Translations under genes and position numbers: made by a program
In this document: in pieces, positions 8,807 to 17,876 of the stretch
Position numbering within the stretch: position 1 is the stretch's first letter
How the letters are laid out: every line of letters starts with the position of its first letter
The notes under the pieces: model-generated
Databases searched by the model: none
Told to the model about the DNA's origin: nothing
What the model saw: the letters and a program-made list of their open reading frames with translations, nothing else
Assembly: GCA_902461565.1 (NCBI GenBank)
Contig: CABPYL010000002.1
Coordinates: forward strand, 66,412 to 130,411
From: an uncultured Porphyromonadaceae bacterium
GTDB taxonomy: Bacteria; Bacteroidota; Bacteroidia; Bacteroidales; Muribaculaceae
Reading direction: 5' to 3'
Length of the DNA: 64,000 bases

Positions 8807-10452
8807 TGTTCAGAATCCTCAGGAGTCTTAGGGTCGGTAAGCGGGAATCTCGCTCCACCACTTTCAATCTGTCGAATAGCCTCTCCCACAACGGGATCGG
8901 AGGCGTTGATAATCTGGAAATAGCCGTCCATACCGACAATATCTCTTGCTATCAACGCTTTAATCTGATTAACAATCAACTTGGCCGAAATGTTTATGTA
9001 ATACCACCTCGGGGCTATGCCGCCCTTGGTGTTTGCATAGTTCACAAACGACTGAAGAATAACATTATCGGCGGGCAAACGCTTGAGCAGGTCGTTGGCG
9101 TCGGTACTTTCGTTGAGTTGATCGCGGTTGAGATCGGCATATTCGTAGGCGAATTTGCGGAGCAAACCGTTGTTGGCTACCTTGATATAGTAACTTGTTA
9201 CGCCGGTGGTATCGGAAGGTACAAAAATATCGGGAATGATACCACCGCCGCCGTATACCAGGCGCCCGTTGGCGGTACGGAAGATTTTGGTGGAGTCTAC
9301 TTTTACACTGTCGGCCGAGAATATCTCTCCGCGGTCATAGCGGTTGAAAATTTCGGTTTCGTATTCGTTGTTCTTGCCCGGAATATATGTCTTTTGTATG
9401 CAACGGCCCGAGGGTGTATAGTACCGCTCCACGGTGAGACGGAACTCGCTGGAGTCGGGAAGATCGAACGAGCGCTGTACCAGACCTTTGCCGAATGTCC
9501 TGCGGCCGATTATGAGGCCACGGTCGTTATCCTGGATGGCGCCTGCAAGTATTTCGCTGGAACTTGCGGTATACTCGTCGGTAAGGATAACGATTTCCTG
9601 TTCGTTGAATACACCCGAACCATCGGAGAACAGAATGGAATTATCGGCCATCGATCGGCCTTTTGTTGCCACAATAAGCTGTTTGGCAGGTAGAAATTCG
9701 TTGGCAATGAGTACTGCAGGATTCATGTAGCCGCCGCCGTTGCCGCGGAGGTCAATGATAAAGCTATTGGCTCCGTCAAATTTAAGCTGCCCCAGTGCAG
9801 TGAGAAATTCGGCGTATGCGTTCTCGGAGAATTTGCCCAAACGTATGTATCCGATGGAGTCGTTGATGAGATATGATGCGTCGATGGGAGATACGGGAAC
9901 TTCACCGCGGACAAGGTCGAATGTGAGCGGTTTCGCGGAATTGTGGCGCTTCACTGTTACCTTTACAGGTGTGTCTTTCTCGCCACGCAGGAGAGAGAAT
10001 ATTTCGTTTTCGGTGATGTTGACGCCGGCTATGTTCTTGCCGTCAACTTCTGTCATCTTGTCTCCCGGAAGAATACCCGCGGCTTCTGAAGCTCCGCCAT
10101 TGATAACTTCGAGAATATACAGCGTGTCGTTCACCATCTGGAACTGTATGCCTATGCCGTAGAACGAACCTTCCAGCTCGCGTTCGGCCGCGAGACGGTC
10201 TGCCGCAGAGATATACGCGGAGTGCGGGTCGAGATTCCGGAGCATTTCGGGCAAAGTAAGTTCAACAAGACTGTCGAGATTTACTTCGTCGACGTAATTC
10301 TCGCCTATTATTTCAAAAATTTCACTGAGTTTCTGCATCGCGCTGTTCCCTCGTGTGTTGGAATCGAGCGCACGGCCCATCCACAGACCGGCTACAAGAA
10401 AGACGGCAGCAACGATGGGGAGCCAGTAAAGATATTTTCGGTTTTGCGACAT
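8803..10452 (-). CDS. S41 family C-terminal processing protease (CtpA/Prc type)
   Basis: This 549-residue periplasmic serine protease has one N-terminal membrane anchor (about 9-27). A PDZ domain follows at about 95-170 (GIGIQF, ILPGDKMTEVDG). The S41 catalytic domain contains DLRGNGGGYMNPAV, the nucleophile in TASSSEILAG (Ser 297 by alignment with E. coli Prc) and Lys 322 in RRTFGKGLVQ. The start at 10452 was chosen over the in-frame ATG at 10494 because the latter overlaps the upstream deaminase gene and adds no domain. Likely substrates are envelope protein C-termini or peptidoglycan-hydrolase regulators; this is not visible in the sequence. Confidence 0.92.
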   Translation of the reverse strand: MSQNRKYLYWLPIVAAVFLVAGLWMGRALDSNTRGNSAMQKLSEIFEIIGENYVDEVNLDSLVELTLPEMLRNLDPHSAYISAADRLAAERELEGSFYGIGIQFQMVNDTLYILEVINGGASEAAGILPGDKMTEVDGKNIAGVNITENEIFSLLRGEKDTPVKVTVKRHNSAKPLTFDLVRGEVPVSPIDASYLINDSIGYIRLGKFSENAYAEFLTALGQLKFDGANSFIIDLRGNGGGYMNPAVLIANEFLPAKQLIVATKGRSMADNSILFSDGSGVFNEQEIVILTDEYTASSSEILAGAIQDNDRGLIIGRRTFGKGLVQRSFDLPDSSEFRLTVERYYTPSGRCIQKTYIPGKNNEYETEIFNRYDRGEIFSADSVKVDSTKIFRTANGRLVYGGGGIIPDIFVPSDTTGVTSYYIKVANNGLLRKFAYEYADLNRDQLNESTDANDLLKRLPADNVILQSFVNYANTKGGIAPRWYYINISAKLIVNQIKALIARDIVGMDGYFQIINASDPVVGEAIRQIESGGARFPLTDPKTPEDSEQ

Positions 10453-10466
10453 TTGTAATGCTGAAA

Positions 10467-10901
10467 TTATTCGAGGTTTGATATGTGTACACATTCAATG
10501 CCGGCACGGCGCATCAGTTCGATGCCGTCGGCGAGGCGGTAAAGGTCATTGAAAACCACGCGTCGTATTCCTGCCTGGATAATCAGTTTTGCACACTCCA
10601 GGCATGGCGATGCTGTAACATACAGAGTGGAACCATTGCTTGAGTTGTTGCTTCTTGCCACTTTTGTTATCGCATTGGCTTCGGCATGGAGAACATACGG
10701 CTTAGTAACTCCGCTATCATCTTCGCAGATGTTCTCGAAACCTGCGGGGGTACCGTTATAACCGTCGGAAATAATCATTTTATCCTTTACGATTATAGCG
10801 CCGACTTTGCGCCGCTGGCAGTATGAATTTTCTGCCCATATAGATGCCATGCGCAGGTAGCGCTTGTCGAGGATTTCCTGTTTCTCGTTGTTGTTTTCCA
10901 T
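10467..10901 (-). CDS. dCMP/cytidine deaminase family protein (ComEB-like)
   Basis: This 144-residue zinc enzyme probably deaminates dCMP to dUMP for thymidylate synthesis. The zinc and catalytic site is HAEANAI (His 72, Glu 74) plus SPCLECAK (Cys 100, Cys 103); an N-terminal YLRMASIWAENSYCQRRKVGAI stretch is typical of dCMP deaminases. The ATG at 10901 gives a standard-length protein; an upstream ATG at 10955 would run into feoB. It sits 19 bp after feoAB and 14 bp before the S41 protease. Confidence 0.9.
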   Translation of the reverse strand: MENNNEKQEILDKRYLRMASIWAENSYCQRRKVGAIIVKDKMIISDGYNGTPAGFENICEDDSGVTKPYVLHAEANAITKVARSNNSSNGSTLYVTASPCLECAKLIIQAGIRRVVFNDLYRLADGIELMRRAGIECVHISNLE

Positions 10902-10920
10902 GATTCTTAAACGTTTTGTA

Positions 10921-13458
10921 TTATTGGAAAAGAAGCATAAGACGGTATGCGGCAAAAGCTACAATCCATGCCACTGCCGTATTGTATACAATGCTGAACA
11001 ATGCGTATTTCCATGAACCGGCCTCTCGGGCTATAGCTGTGATTGATGCCACACAGGGGCAGTATAGCAGGATAAACACCATGAAAGCCAGTGCGCTTGC
11101 CGGTGTAAAGTCCGGATTCCCCGTAACAGACGATGGTTTTTGCAGGCGTGCACCAAGACGTGAGTCGGAAACTTCCTCGTCGTTGGTGTAAAGGACACCT
11201 AGGGTAGAAACCACGATTTCCTTTGCCGGGACACCGGCCAACGCAGCCACAGTGGCGCGCCATTTCTGACCAATCGGTTCCATCACCGGATTGATGGCTT
11301 TGCCAAGCATCTCCAGATACGAGTCGGTATCGGGATTTATACGTGAATCGTCTATGCTCTCGGCAACGGCGATATCGGGAGCAACGTCTGTATCGTGTAT
11401 CGGGAAATAATTAAGAGCCCATACAATTATGCTGGCAAACAGGATTATTCCTCCCATTTTCTTGAGATACTGCTTGCCTTTTTCCCATGTATGGCTCAGA
11501 GATACGCGCATTGACGGAAGCCTATACGGCGGCAGTTCCATTACAAAAGGCGTTTCGTCTTTGTGAAAATAAAATCTGCGCAGCATGCGGGCGGTTATAA
11601 TGGCAACGACGATGCCTAAGAAATACAGGCCGGCGAAAACCAATGTGGCGTGTGAGGGGAAAAATGTCCCCACCATAAGTACATAAATCGGCAACCGTGC
11701 CGAACACGACATGAAAGGATTTATAAGAACTGTTATTATCCTGCTGGATTTGCTTTCGATGCTGCGTGAGGCTATGATTGCTGGTACATTACATCCGAAT
11801 CCCATAATCAGAGGAATGAAGGATTTGCCATGCAGACCTACCCGGTGCATCACCTTATCCATTATGAAGGCAGCCCGAGCCATGTAGCCGGTATCCTCCA
11901 TGAACGATATGCAGAAGAACAGGATAAGGATATTGGGCAGGAAAACTATCACACCGCCGACACCACCGATGATACCTTGGGCAATAAGGTCTTTCAGGAT
12001 TCCGGCTGGCATCAGTTTTTCTACAACGCCGCTCAGCCAGTCAACGATTTCCTCAATCCAGTCCATAGGATATTGTCCGATTGCGAACGTCGCCCAGAAG
12101 ATGAAGAACATTATCGCAAAGAAAATAGGGAACCCGAGCACACGGTTTGTGGCGAGTCTGTCCAGTACGCGTGTTGTTTTCTTCGGATTTGTTCCCGGAG
12201 TGTATGTTTCGGCGAGGGCGCCTGCGACAAAACCGTATTTTTCGGCTGCGACAATAGAGGAGATATCTTCATTCCGCAACGCTTCAATTTTTCCGCGTAG
12301 CTTGTCGCGCATTATCATTATGGGGTCGTCTGCGCCTGCGCGAAGATTCTCGCGCCAGTGGGGCTGGCTTGCGATCGGACAATTCTCGCAGTCGCTGCAC
12401 TGATGGAACAGCTTGTGCAGTCGCGAACATTTACGTTTTTTAGTGTATGTTGCAAGTGCCGGGTCGTTGGCTTGGGGTATTTCGTCCTCGATCTGATGAT
12501 CGCCTTCAAGCAATTTTATCGCAAGATAGCGAGGAGAAAAATGCTTCTGCATGGTCGGACTTGCCTTAATGGCATCCACAAGTTTGCGGATAGCACCTTC
12601 CATATCGGCGCCGAGATTAACGTGCACATGGCGGACAGTATCGTCGCGGTTTTCGTATACGGCGATTATGGTGTCGAGCAAATCTTTTATTCCTTCGTGC
12701 GTTTTGGAAACTATCGGGACCATAGGCACACCAATCATTTTTCCAAGATTGGTATAGTCCAGTTTTGCTCCCGACGAACGCAACTCGTCGTACATGTTCA
12801 GAGCTATCACCATAGAGTAGTCCATGTCGATAAGCTCGGTTGTCAGGTATAGATTTCTCTCAAGGTTGGAGGAGTCTACAACGTTGAGTATAAGATCTGG
12901 CGTATTTTCCTTAAGATATTGGCGTACGTACAGTTCTTCGGGTGAGTAGCAGCTCATGGAATATGTTCCCGGCAGGTCGATTAAATTAATGGTGTACTGT
13001 CCGTAGTGGAATTCACCGTCTTTGGCACCAACTGTTACGCCGCTGTAGTTGCCAACATGTTCATTTGCCCCGGAAAGAGCGTTGAATAACGAAGTTTTGC
13101 CGCAATTGGGATTGCCGATAAGTGCCACATCTATGATATGGCGCTGGCGGTCGAAAGTTCGGTGTGTTTCGTGAGCTGTGGTCTCGGGAGGCGTCATAAG
13201 GATTGAAGCGCCCAATGTCGCTGCTTCGGCGTTGTCTACCTTCACCACTTCAACAAGTGCCGCTTCGGAAAGCCGCAGCGACACTTCATATCCGAGAATC
13301 CTGTATTGTATCGGGTCTTGCAGAGGAGCGTGAAGTATAACAGTAACCGTACGGCCTTTTACGAAGCCCATCTCCATTACGCGCTTGCGGAATGCGCCGT
13401 GGCCGTGGACTTTTACAACAATGGCAGATTCTCCTGTTTTGAGTTCTGAAAGTTTCAT
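10921..13458 (-). CDS. feoB: Ferrous iron transporter FeoB with fused N-terminal FeoA domain
   Basis: The 845-residue inner-membrane Fe(II) importer has FeoA (SH3-like) at residues 1-75, a linker, then the G-domain with GNPNCGKTS (115-123), DLPGTYS (161-167) and the NMYD G4 motif (221-224), followed by the Gate/Nramp-like core helices (for example GFGCNVPAI). A Cys-rich segment KCSRL...CSDCENC (Cys 344, 354, 357, 360) lies between the G-domain and the membrane core. The start at 13458 overlaps the preceding stop as ATGA and begins exactly at the FeoA motif MKLSELKTGE. FeoA-FeoB fusions are normal in Bacteroidetes. Confidence 0.95.
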   Translation of the reverse strand: MKLSELKTGESAIVVKVHGHGAFRKRVMEMGFVKGRTVTVILHAPLQDPIQYRILGYEVSLRLSEAALVEVVKVDNAEAATLGASILMTPPETTAHETHRTFDRQRHIIDVALIGNPNCGKTSLFNALSGANEHVGNYSGVTVGAKDGEFHYGQYTINLIDLPGTYSMSCYSPEELYVRQYLKENTPDLILNVVDSSNLERNLYLTTELIDMDYSMVIALNMYDELRSSGAKLDYTNLGKMIGVPMVPIVSKTHEGIKDLLDTIIAVYENRDDTVRHVHVNLGADMEGAIRKLVDAIKASPTMQKHFSPRYLAIKLLEGDHQIEDEIPQANDPALATYTKKRKCSRLHKLFHQCSDCENCPIASQPHWRENLRAGADDPIMIMRDKLRGKIEALRNEDISSIVAAEKYGFVAGALAETYTPGTNPKKTTRVLDRLATNRVLGFPIFFAIMFFIFWATFAIGQYPMDWIEEIVDWLSGVVEKLMPAGILKDLIAQGIIGGVGGVIVFLPNILILFFCISFMEDTGYMARAAFIMDKVMHRVGLHGKSFIPLIMGFGCNVPAIIASRSIESKSSRIITVLINPFMSCSARLPIYVLMVGTFFPSHATLVFAGLYFLGIVVAIITARMLRRFYFHKDETPFVMELPPYRLPSMRVSLSHTWEKGKQYLKKMGGIILFASIIVWALNYFPIHDTDVAPDIAVAESIDDSRINPDTDSYLEMLGKAINPVMEPIGQKWRATVAALAGVPAKEIVVSTLGVLYTNDEEVSDSRLGARLQKPSSVTGNPDFTPASALAFMVFILLYCPCVASITAIAREAGSWKYALFSIVYNTAVAWIVAFAAYRLMLLFQ

Positions 13459-14201
13459 GACAGAAAAGATTGAGCGGCTTCCAGCTTTTCCGGCGTACCG
13501 ATGTCGAACCACCGGAAATCTCCGTCAGGAGTGAAACCTTTTATGCGGCAACTGCCGCACACGTCAATATAATAATCCGTTATACTGAACGGACACAGAT
13601 CGCCGCAGTAGTCGCTGATATTACGCATTGTGGCCTTGTATATTGCATGAACGCCACCGAAAGCGGCCTCATGCAATCCCTCGGTTGTCATCCCGACAGG
13701 TCTTATAACTGCTGTTTTCTTGTTTTCCCATCCTCGCAGAATATCGTCGGTGTCGAACAGGAACTTTCGGGAACTTTCTCTTGACGGATTAACAAGAATA
13801 GCCGCCGCATTACCCGCGAGGGCATCTGTGAGGCTATTAATCGGGAAATCTGTAAGAATGTCGGCGTTATGTACAACTACAGGTTCTTCAGCACCGAGTG
13901 TGGCCATTAAACGGCTTTCGCGATAAATTTTTGCAATTGCGCCTCCGGTGTCCAGTAGCAACGAGCTTTCGTCGCTTATCTCGACAGGCACACCGTAGTT
14001 CTGTGATTCTACAAAATCCACGACTTGCCGGGCAAAGTGATGCACGTTCACCACAATGCCGTCGGCACCGGCTGCAATCAGCTTGCCGATTACTAATCCT
14101 AAAGCCGGATGACCGCAGACGGATGCCAGTGCTTTCGGGTGTTCATCGGTAAACGGTTTCAGTCGGGTGCCGTTACCGGCGGCAAAAACGATTGCTTTCA
14201 T
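13455..14201 (-). CDS. Sugar-1-phosphate nucleotidyltransferase (MurU/mannose-1-P guanylyltransferase-like)
   Basis: The 248-residue cytoplasmic enzyme has the nucleotide-binding start MKAIVFAAGNGTRLKPFTDEHPKAL, the catalytic-metal region VVHNADILTD (about 109-118) and LDTGGAI (about 84-90). It overlaps the kinase/RapZ gene by ATGA. In peptidoglycan recycling MurU makes UDP-MurNAc from MurNAc-1-P supplied by the kinase AmgK; the adjacent AmgK-like gene makes that role the best inference. Sequence alone cannot exclude GDP-mannose or ADP-heptose-type substrates. The 14201 start removes 44 unsupported upstream codons. Confidence 0.8.
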   Translation of the reverse strand: MKAIVFAAGNGTRLKPFTDEHPKALASVCGHPALGLVIGKLIAAGADGIVVNVHHFARQVVDFVESQNYGVPVEISDESSLLLDTGGAIAKIYRESRLMATLGAEEPVVVHNADILTDFPINSLTDALAGNAAAILVNPSRESSRKFLFDTDDILRGWENKKTAVIRPVGMTTEGLHEAAFGGVHAIYKATMRNISDYCGDLCPFSITDYYIDVCGSCRIKGFTPDGDFRWFDIGTPEKLEAAQSFLS

Positions 14202-15637
14202 TCTTTTATTGGGAAAGATTGCTCGATGTTCTGTTCTCGGTGAATAAGTTCTACCTGTACTTTGAATTTGTTGGCGATATGTTCGGCGGTATGTTGCGCG
14301 CAGTAAACGCTGCGATGCTGTCCTCCGGTACATCCGAAAGCAATCATCAGATTTGTGAAACCACGTTCGATATATCGTTCGATACTGGCATCGGTGAGAG
14401 CATAGCAGTGGTCGAGGAATGTAAGAACCTCGCCATCGGTTTCCAAAAAACTGATAACCTGCCGGTCCAGTCCGGTAAATGGTTTGTAGCGCTCGTATTT
14501 GCCCGGATTGTTGATGGCACGGCAGTCGAAAACATAGCCGCCGCCATTACCCGACGGGTCGTTGGGAATACCTTTCTTATATGCAAAACTAAGTACGCGT
14601 ACGGTGAGCTTTTTCTTGTTCAGCAGTTCTGTAAACTGCTTCATGTTCACAAGGCGGTTTAGCAGTTCGTTAAGATAAGGATATTCCGCATATGGCTCGG
14701 TAAGCAGGCCTCGCAGGTTCTCGATTGCGTATGGCACACTTTGCATGAAGTGCGGCTTCTTCTCGAAATATCCTCGGAAACCGTATGCTCCAAGCACCTG
14801 AAGGGTACGGAAAAGCACGAAATGACGCAGGTTTGCAAGAAATTCCTTTTCTCCGATGGGATAGTATTTGTTCACAGCGTGCAGATATTCCATCAGCAGG
14901 TCGTGGCGCAGGCTGTCTGGCAGATTCGCCTTGGCCTGCCACAGGAACGAAGCGACATCATAGTAGAACGGGCCTCGTCGGCCGCCCTGAAAGTCGATGA
15001 ACCACGGTTCGCCATCGCGTATCATTACGTTGCGGCTTTGGAAATCGCGGTACATGAATGTATCTGTGGCACTTTGCATCAGCACCTTTGCCATTGCCTG
15101 GAAATCATCTTCCAGTTTTCCTTCAGAAAAATCGAGACCGGTAGCTTTTAGGAAACAATACTTGAAGTAATTGAGATCCCACATTATGGAACGCTCGTCG
15201 AATGAATCCACGGGATAGCATACCGAGAAGTCCATGTCCTTTGCTCCGGCGAACTGAATGTCGGGTAGTCGGCGGATTGTCTTGGCGAGCAGTTCTTTTT
15301 CCGTTGCCGAAAACGAACGGGTCAGTCGGCCTTTTTCTATTTCCTGAAAAAGGAGGGAATTGCCCAGATCGGTCTGTATATATGCCATTCCATCATCGCT
15401 GACAGCCAGCACTTCGGGAACCGGAAGATTCTGTTCGCCAAAGTGCCGGGCCATATATATGAAAGCCTTGTTTTCGTCGTCGGAGGTACCGATAACTCCA
15501 ATTATGCTGTCGGTGCCGTTCTTACCGGACAAACGGAAATATCGCCTGTTGGAACCGGAGGAGGGGAGTTCTACAATGGTCTCGGGCCTTTTGGTCTTTA
15601 CGGACAGGTATAGGTCGGAAAGGATGCTTGTATTCAT
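14198..15637 (-). CDS. Fusion: AmgK-like APH sugar kinase + RapZ C-terminal domain
   Basis: Residues 1-330 of this 479-residue protein form an aminoglycoside-phosphotransferase fold: nucleotide-loop region SGSNRRYFRL (28-37), catalytic YRDFQSRN (Asp 198, Asn 203) and IDFQGG (Asp 215). This fits anomeric MurNAc/GlcNAc kinases. Residues 344-467 match the RapZ C-terminal domain: SFAYKKGIP, GGGYVFDCRAINNPGKY (366-381) and FGCTGGQHRSVY (434-445). In E. coli this domain binds glucosamine-6-phosphate. The P-loop N-terminal half of RapZ is missing. The start lies 5 bp after the recQ stop. Sensing of amino-sugar phosphate by the kinase is inference. Confidence 0.85.
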   Translation of the reverse strand: MNTSILSDLYLSVKTKRPETIVELPSSGSNRRYFRLSGKNGTDSIIGVIGTSDDENKAFIYMARHFGEQNLPVPEVLAVSDDGMAYIQTDLGNSLLFQEIEKGRLTRSFSATEKELLAKTIRRLPDIQFAGAKDMDFSVCYPVDSFDERSIMWDLNYFKYCFLKATGLDFSEGKLEDDFQAMAKVLMQSATDTFMYRDFQSRNVMIRDGEPWFIDFQGGRRGPFYYDVASFLWQAKANLPDSLRHDLLMEYLHAVNKYYPIGEKEFLANLRHFVLFRTLQVLGAYGFRGYFEKKPHFMQSVPYAIENLRGLLTEPYAEYPYLNELLNRLVNMKQFTELLNKKKLTVRVLSFAYKKGIPNDPSGNGGGYVFDCRAINNPGKYERYKPFTGLDRQVISFLETDGEVLTFLDHCYALTDASIERYIERGFTNLMIAFGCTGGQHRSVYCAQHTAEHIANKFKVQVELIHREQNIEQSFPIKE

Positions 15638-15642
15638 ATCGG

Positions 15643-17832
15643 TCAGTTACCCAGTTCGGAGAGGAATTTGATTCTCATGAGACGTATTTCTTCTTCCGAG
15701 AAATCGGGACACAATTCTTTATAGGCCTCCTGGATGTTGTCGGAGGTGCTGGTGCGGAAATATTCGAAGATCTCGCTCTGATCCTCGGGATCTATTATTT
15801 CGTTGAGGTAATACGTGATATTTATCCGGGTGCCGGAATTTACGATGCTTTCGATTTCATCTAACAGGGTGTCGAATTCAATACTGTTAGCCTCGGCTAT
15901 TTCCTCAAGGTTGATTTTACGGTCGATCGCCTGTATTATTGCAATTTTGAGTTTGCTTTTGCTGGCGATGGTGAGCACCCGCAGATCTTCGGGCCGTTCA
16001 ATCTCGTTCTCGTCGACATATGTCTTTATCACCTTGATAAATTCATTGCCGTAGCGTTTTGCTTTACCGGCTCCCACGCCTGCAATTTTTGCCAGTTCAT
16101 CCAATGTGATAGGATATGTGGTAGCCATAGCTTCTAACGACGGGTCCTGAAAAATTACATAAGGAGGCAGTTTGAGGCTCGATGCAATCTGGCGACGCAG
16201 GGTATTGAGAATAGAGAAGAGTTCAGGGTCGGCTGCGCACGATGATGCGTTCTTGGGGATCAGGTCTTCGTCGATTATGTCATCGTTGAATTCCGAATCT
16301 TCCACAATCTTGAAAGATTTGGGTTTCTTCAGGAATTCTTTACCTGCTTTGGTTAGACGCAAAATTCCGTAATTCTCGATGCCTCGCTCTATATAGCCTG
16401 CAATTATGGCTTGTTGTATTACGGTATTGATAAACTTTGGTGTCTCGCCTTCGCAGCAGCCGAAAACTTCCAGTTCGTCGTGATGATAGGAACGGACATC
16501 GTTGGATGCGCGTCCGAGCATAACGTCGACCACGTGGTCGGTCTTGAATTTTTCCTTAAGGGCGGCAATGGTTTCTAACGCCGCAGACAAATCATCTTGT
16601 GCTTCCACTTTCTTTTTGGGATTAAGACAGTTGTCGCAGTTACCGCAATTCTCGTTGTCGTACGTTTCTCCGAAATAGTGCATCAGGGTACGCCGGCGGC
16701 ATAGCGAGGACTCGGCGTATGCTGCTGTCTCTGCCAACAGCTGTTTGCCGATTTCTTGCTCGGTAACAGGCTTGCCCTGCATGAATTTCTCCATTTTCTG
16801 GAGGTCTTTGCGGGAGTAGAATGTAAGGCATATGCCTTCTCCGCCGTCTCGCCCGGCACGACCGGTTTCCTGGTAGTAGCCCTCGAGCGATTTAGGCATG
16901 TCGTAGTGTATGACAAACCGGACGTCGGGCTTGTCGATGCCCATTCCGAAAGCAATAGTGGCCACAATGATATCCACTTGCTCCAAAAGGAATGCGTCTT
17001 GGTTTGCCGAACGGGTGGCGGGATCCATGCCGGCATGATAGGGCATGGCCTTTATATTGTTTACTCTCAGAAGTTCGGAGAATTCCTCCACTTTCCGTCG
17101 GCTAAGACAATATATAATGCCGGATTTGGACGGACGTTGTTTGATGAAACGGATAATGTCCTTGTCCGTATTATTTGTCTTGGGACGTATTTCGTAGTAG
17201 AGGTTAGGTCTGTTGAACGACGATTTGTAAACGACGGCATCGGTCATGGCGAGATTTTTTATAATATCGTGCTGAACCTTAGGCGTCGCCGTTGCGGTAA
17301 GCGCTATGACGGGACGGGTACCGATTTCGTTGATAATGGGACGTATCCTCCGATACTCCGGACGGAAGTCGTGGCCCCATTCCGAGATGCAGTGAGCCTC
17401 GTCCACGGCATAGAATGATATGGGTACTGTTTTGAGGAATTCGATATTTTCCTCTTTTGTTAGAGATTCGGGCGCAACATAAAGCAGTTTGGTGCGTCCG
17501 GCAATAATATCTGCCTTCACCTGGTCGATGGCGCTTTTGGAGAGCGAGGAATTCAGGAAGTGCGCCACACTGTCGTTTTCACTGAAATTACGCATGGCAT
17601 CCACCTGATTTTTCATCAGCGCTATCAGTGGGGAGATTACGATGGCTGTGCCGTCGCTGATAAGCGACGGCAGCTGGTAGCATAGGGACTTGCCTCCTCC
17701 GGTTGGCATTATTACAAAAGTGTCGCGACCGGAAAGTAGGCTAAGCATTATCGCCTTCTGGTTACCTTTGAAAGTGTCGAACCCGAAGTGCTTTTTAAGT
17801 GCTTTTTCCAATGTTTCTGCTACAGTTGCCAT
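15643..17832 (-). CDS. recQ: ATP-dependent DNA helicase RecQ
   Basis: This 729-residue 3'-5' helicase acts in recombination and repair. Visible motifs are Q-motif residues near 20, Walker A TGGGKS (44-49), DEAH box VDEAHCISEWGHDFRPEYR (near 142), SFNRPNLYY, motif V/VI GMGIDKPDV and YYQETGRAGRDG, and the RecQ zinc-binding domain with CGNCDNC. An HRDC domain lies at about 520-600 (PYVIFQDPSLEAMATTYP). The last 120 residues extend past HRDC, as in many Bacteroidetes RecQ proteins. The gene is 44 bp from clpX and 5 bp from the kinase/RapZ gene, suggesting co-transcription. Confidence 0.95.
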   Translation of the reverse strand: MATVAETLEKALKKHFGFDTFKGNQKAIMLSLLSGRDTFVIMPTGGGKSLCYQLPSLISDGTAIVISPLIALMKNQVDAMRNFSENDSVAHFLNSSLSKSAIDQVKADIIAGRTKLLYVAPESLTKEENIEFLKTVPISFYAVDEAHCISEWGHDFRPEYRRIRPIINEIGTRPVIALTATATPKVQHDIIKNLAMTDAVVYKSSFNRPNLYYEIRPKTNNTDKDIIRFIKQRPSKSGIIYCLSRRKVEEFSELLRVNNIKAMPYHAGMDPATRSANQDAFLLEQVDIIVATIAFGMGIDKPDVRFVIHYDMPKSLEGYYQETGRAGRDGGEGICLTFYSRKDLQKMEKFMQGKPVTEQEIGKQLLAETAAYAESSLCRRRTLMHYFGETYDNENCGNCDNCLNPKKKVEAQDDLSAALETIAALKEKFKTDHVVDVMLGRASNDVRSYHHDELEVFGCCEGETPKFINTVIQQAIIAGYIERGIENYGILRLTKAGKEFLKKPKSFKIVEDSEFNDDIIDEDLIPKNASSCAADPELFSILNTLRRQIASSLKLPPYVIFQDPSLEAMATTYPITLDELAKIAGVGAGKAKRYGNEFIKVIKTYVDENEIERPEDLRVLTIASKSKLKIAIIQAIDRKINLEEIAEANSIEFDTLLDEIESIVNSGTRINITYYLNEIIDPEDQSEIFEYFRTSTSDNIQEAYKELCPDFSEEEIRLMRIKFLSELGN

Positions 17833-17876
17833 CGGCTCTGTTTTTTTGTGAAGGAGGTTTATGTTATTGAGTTATG

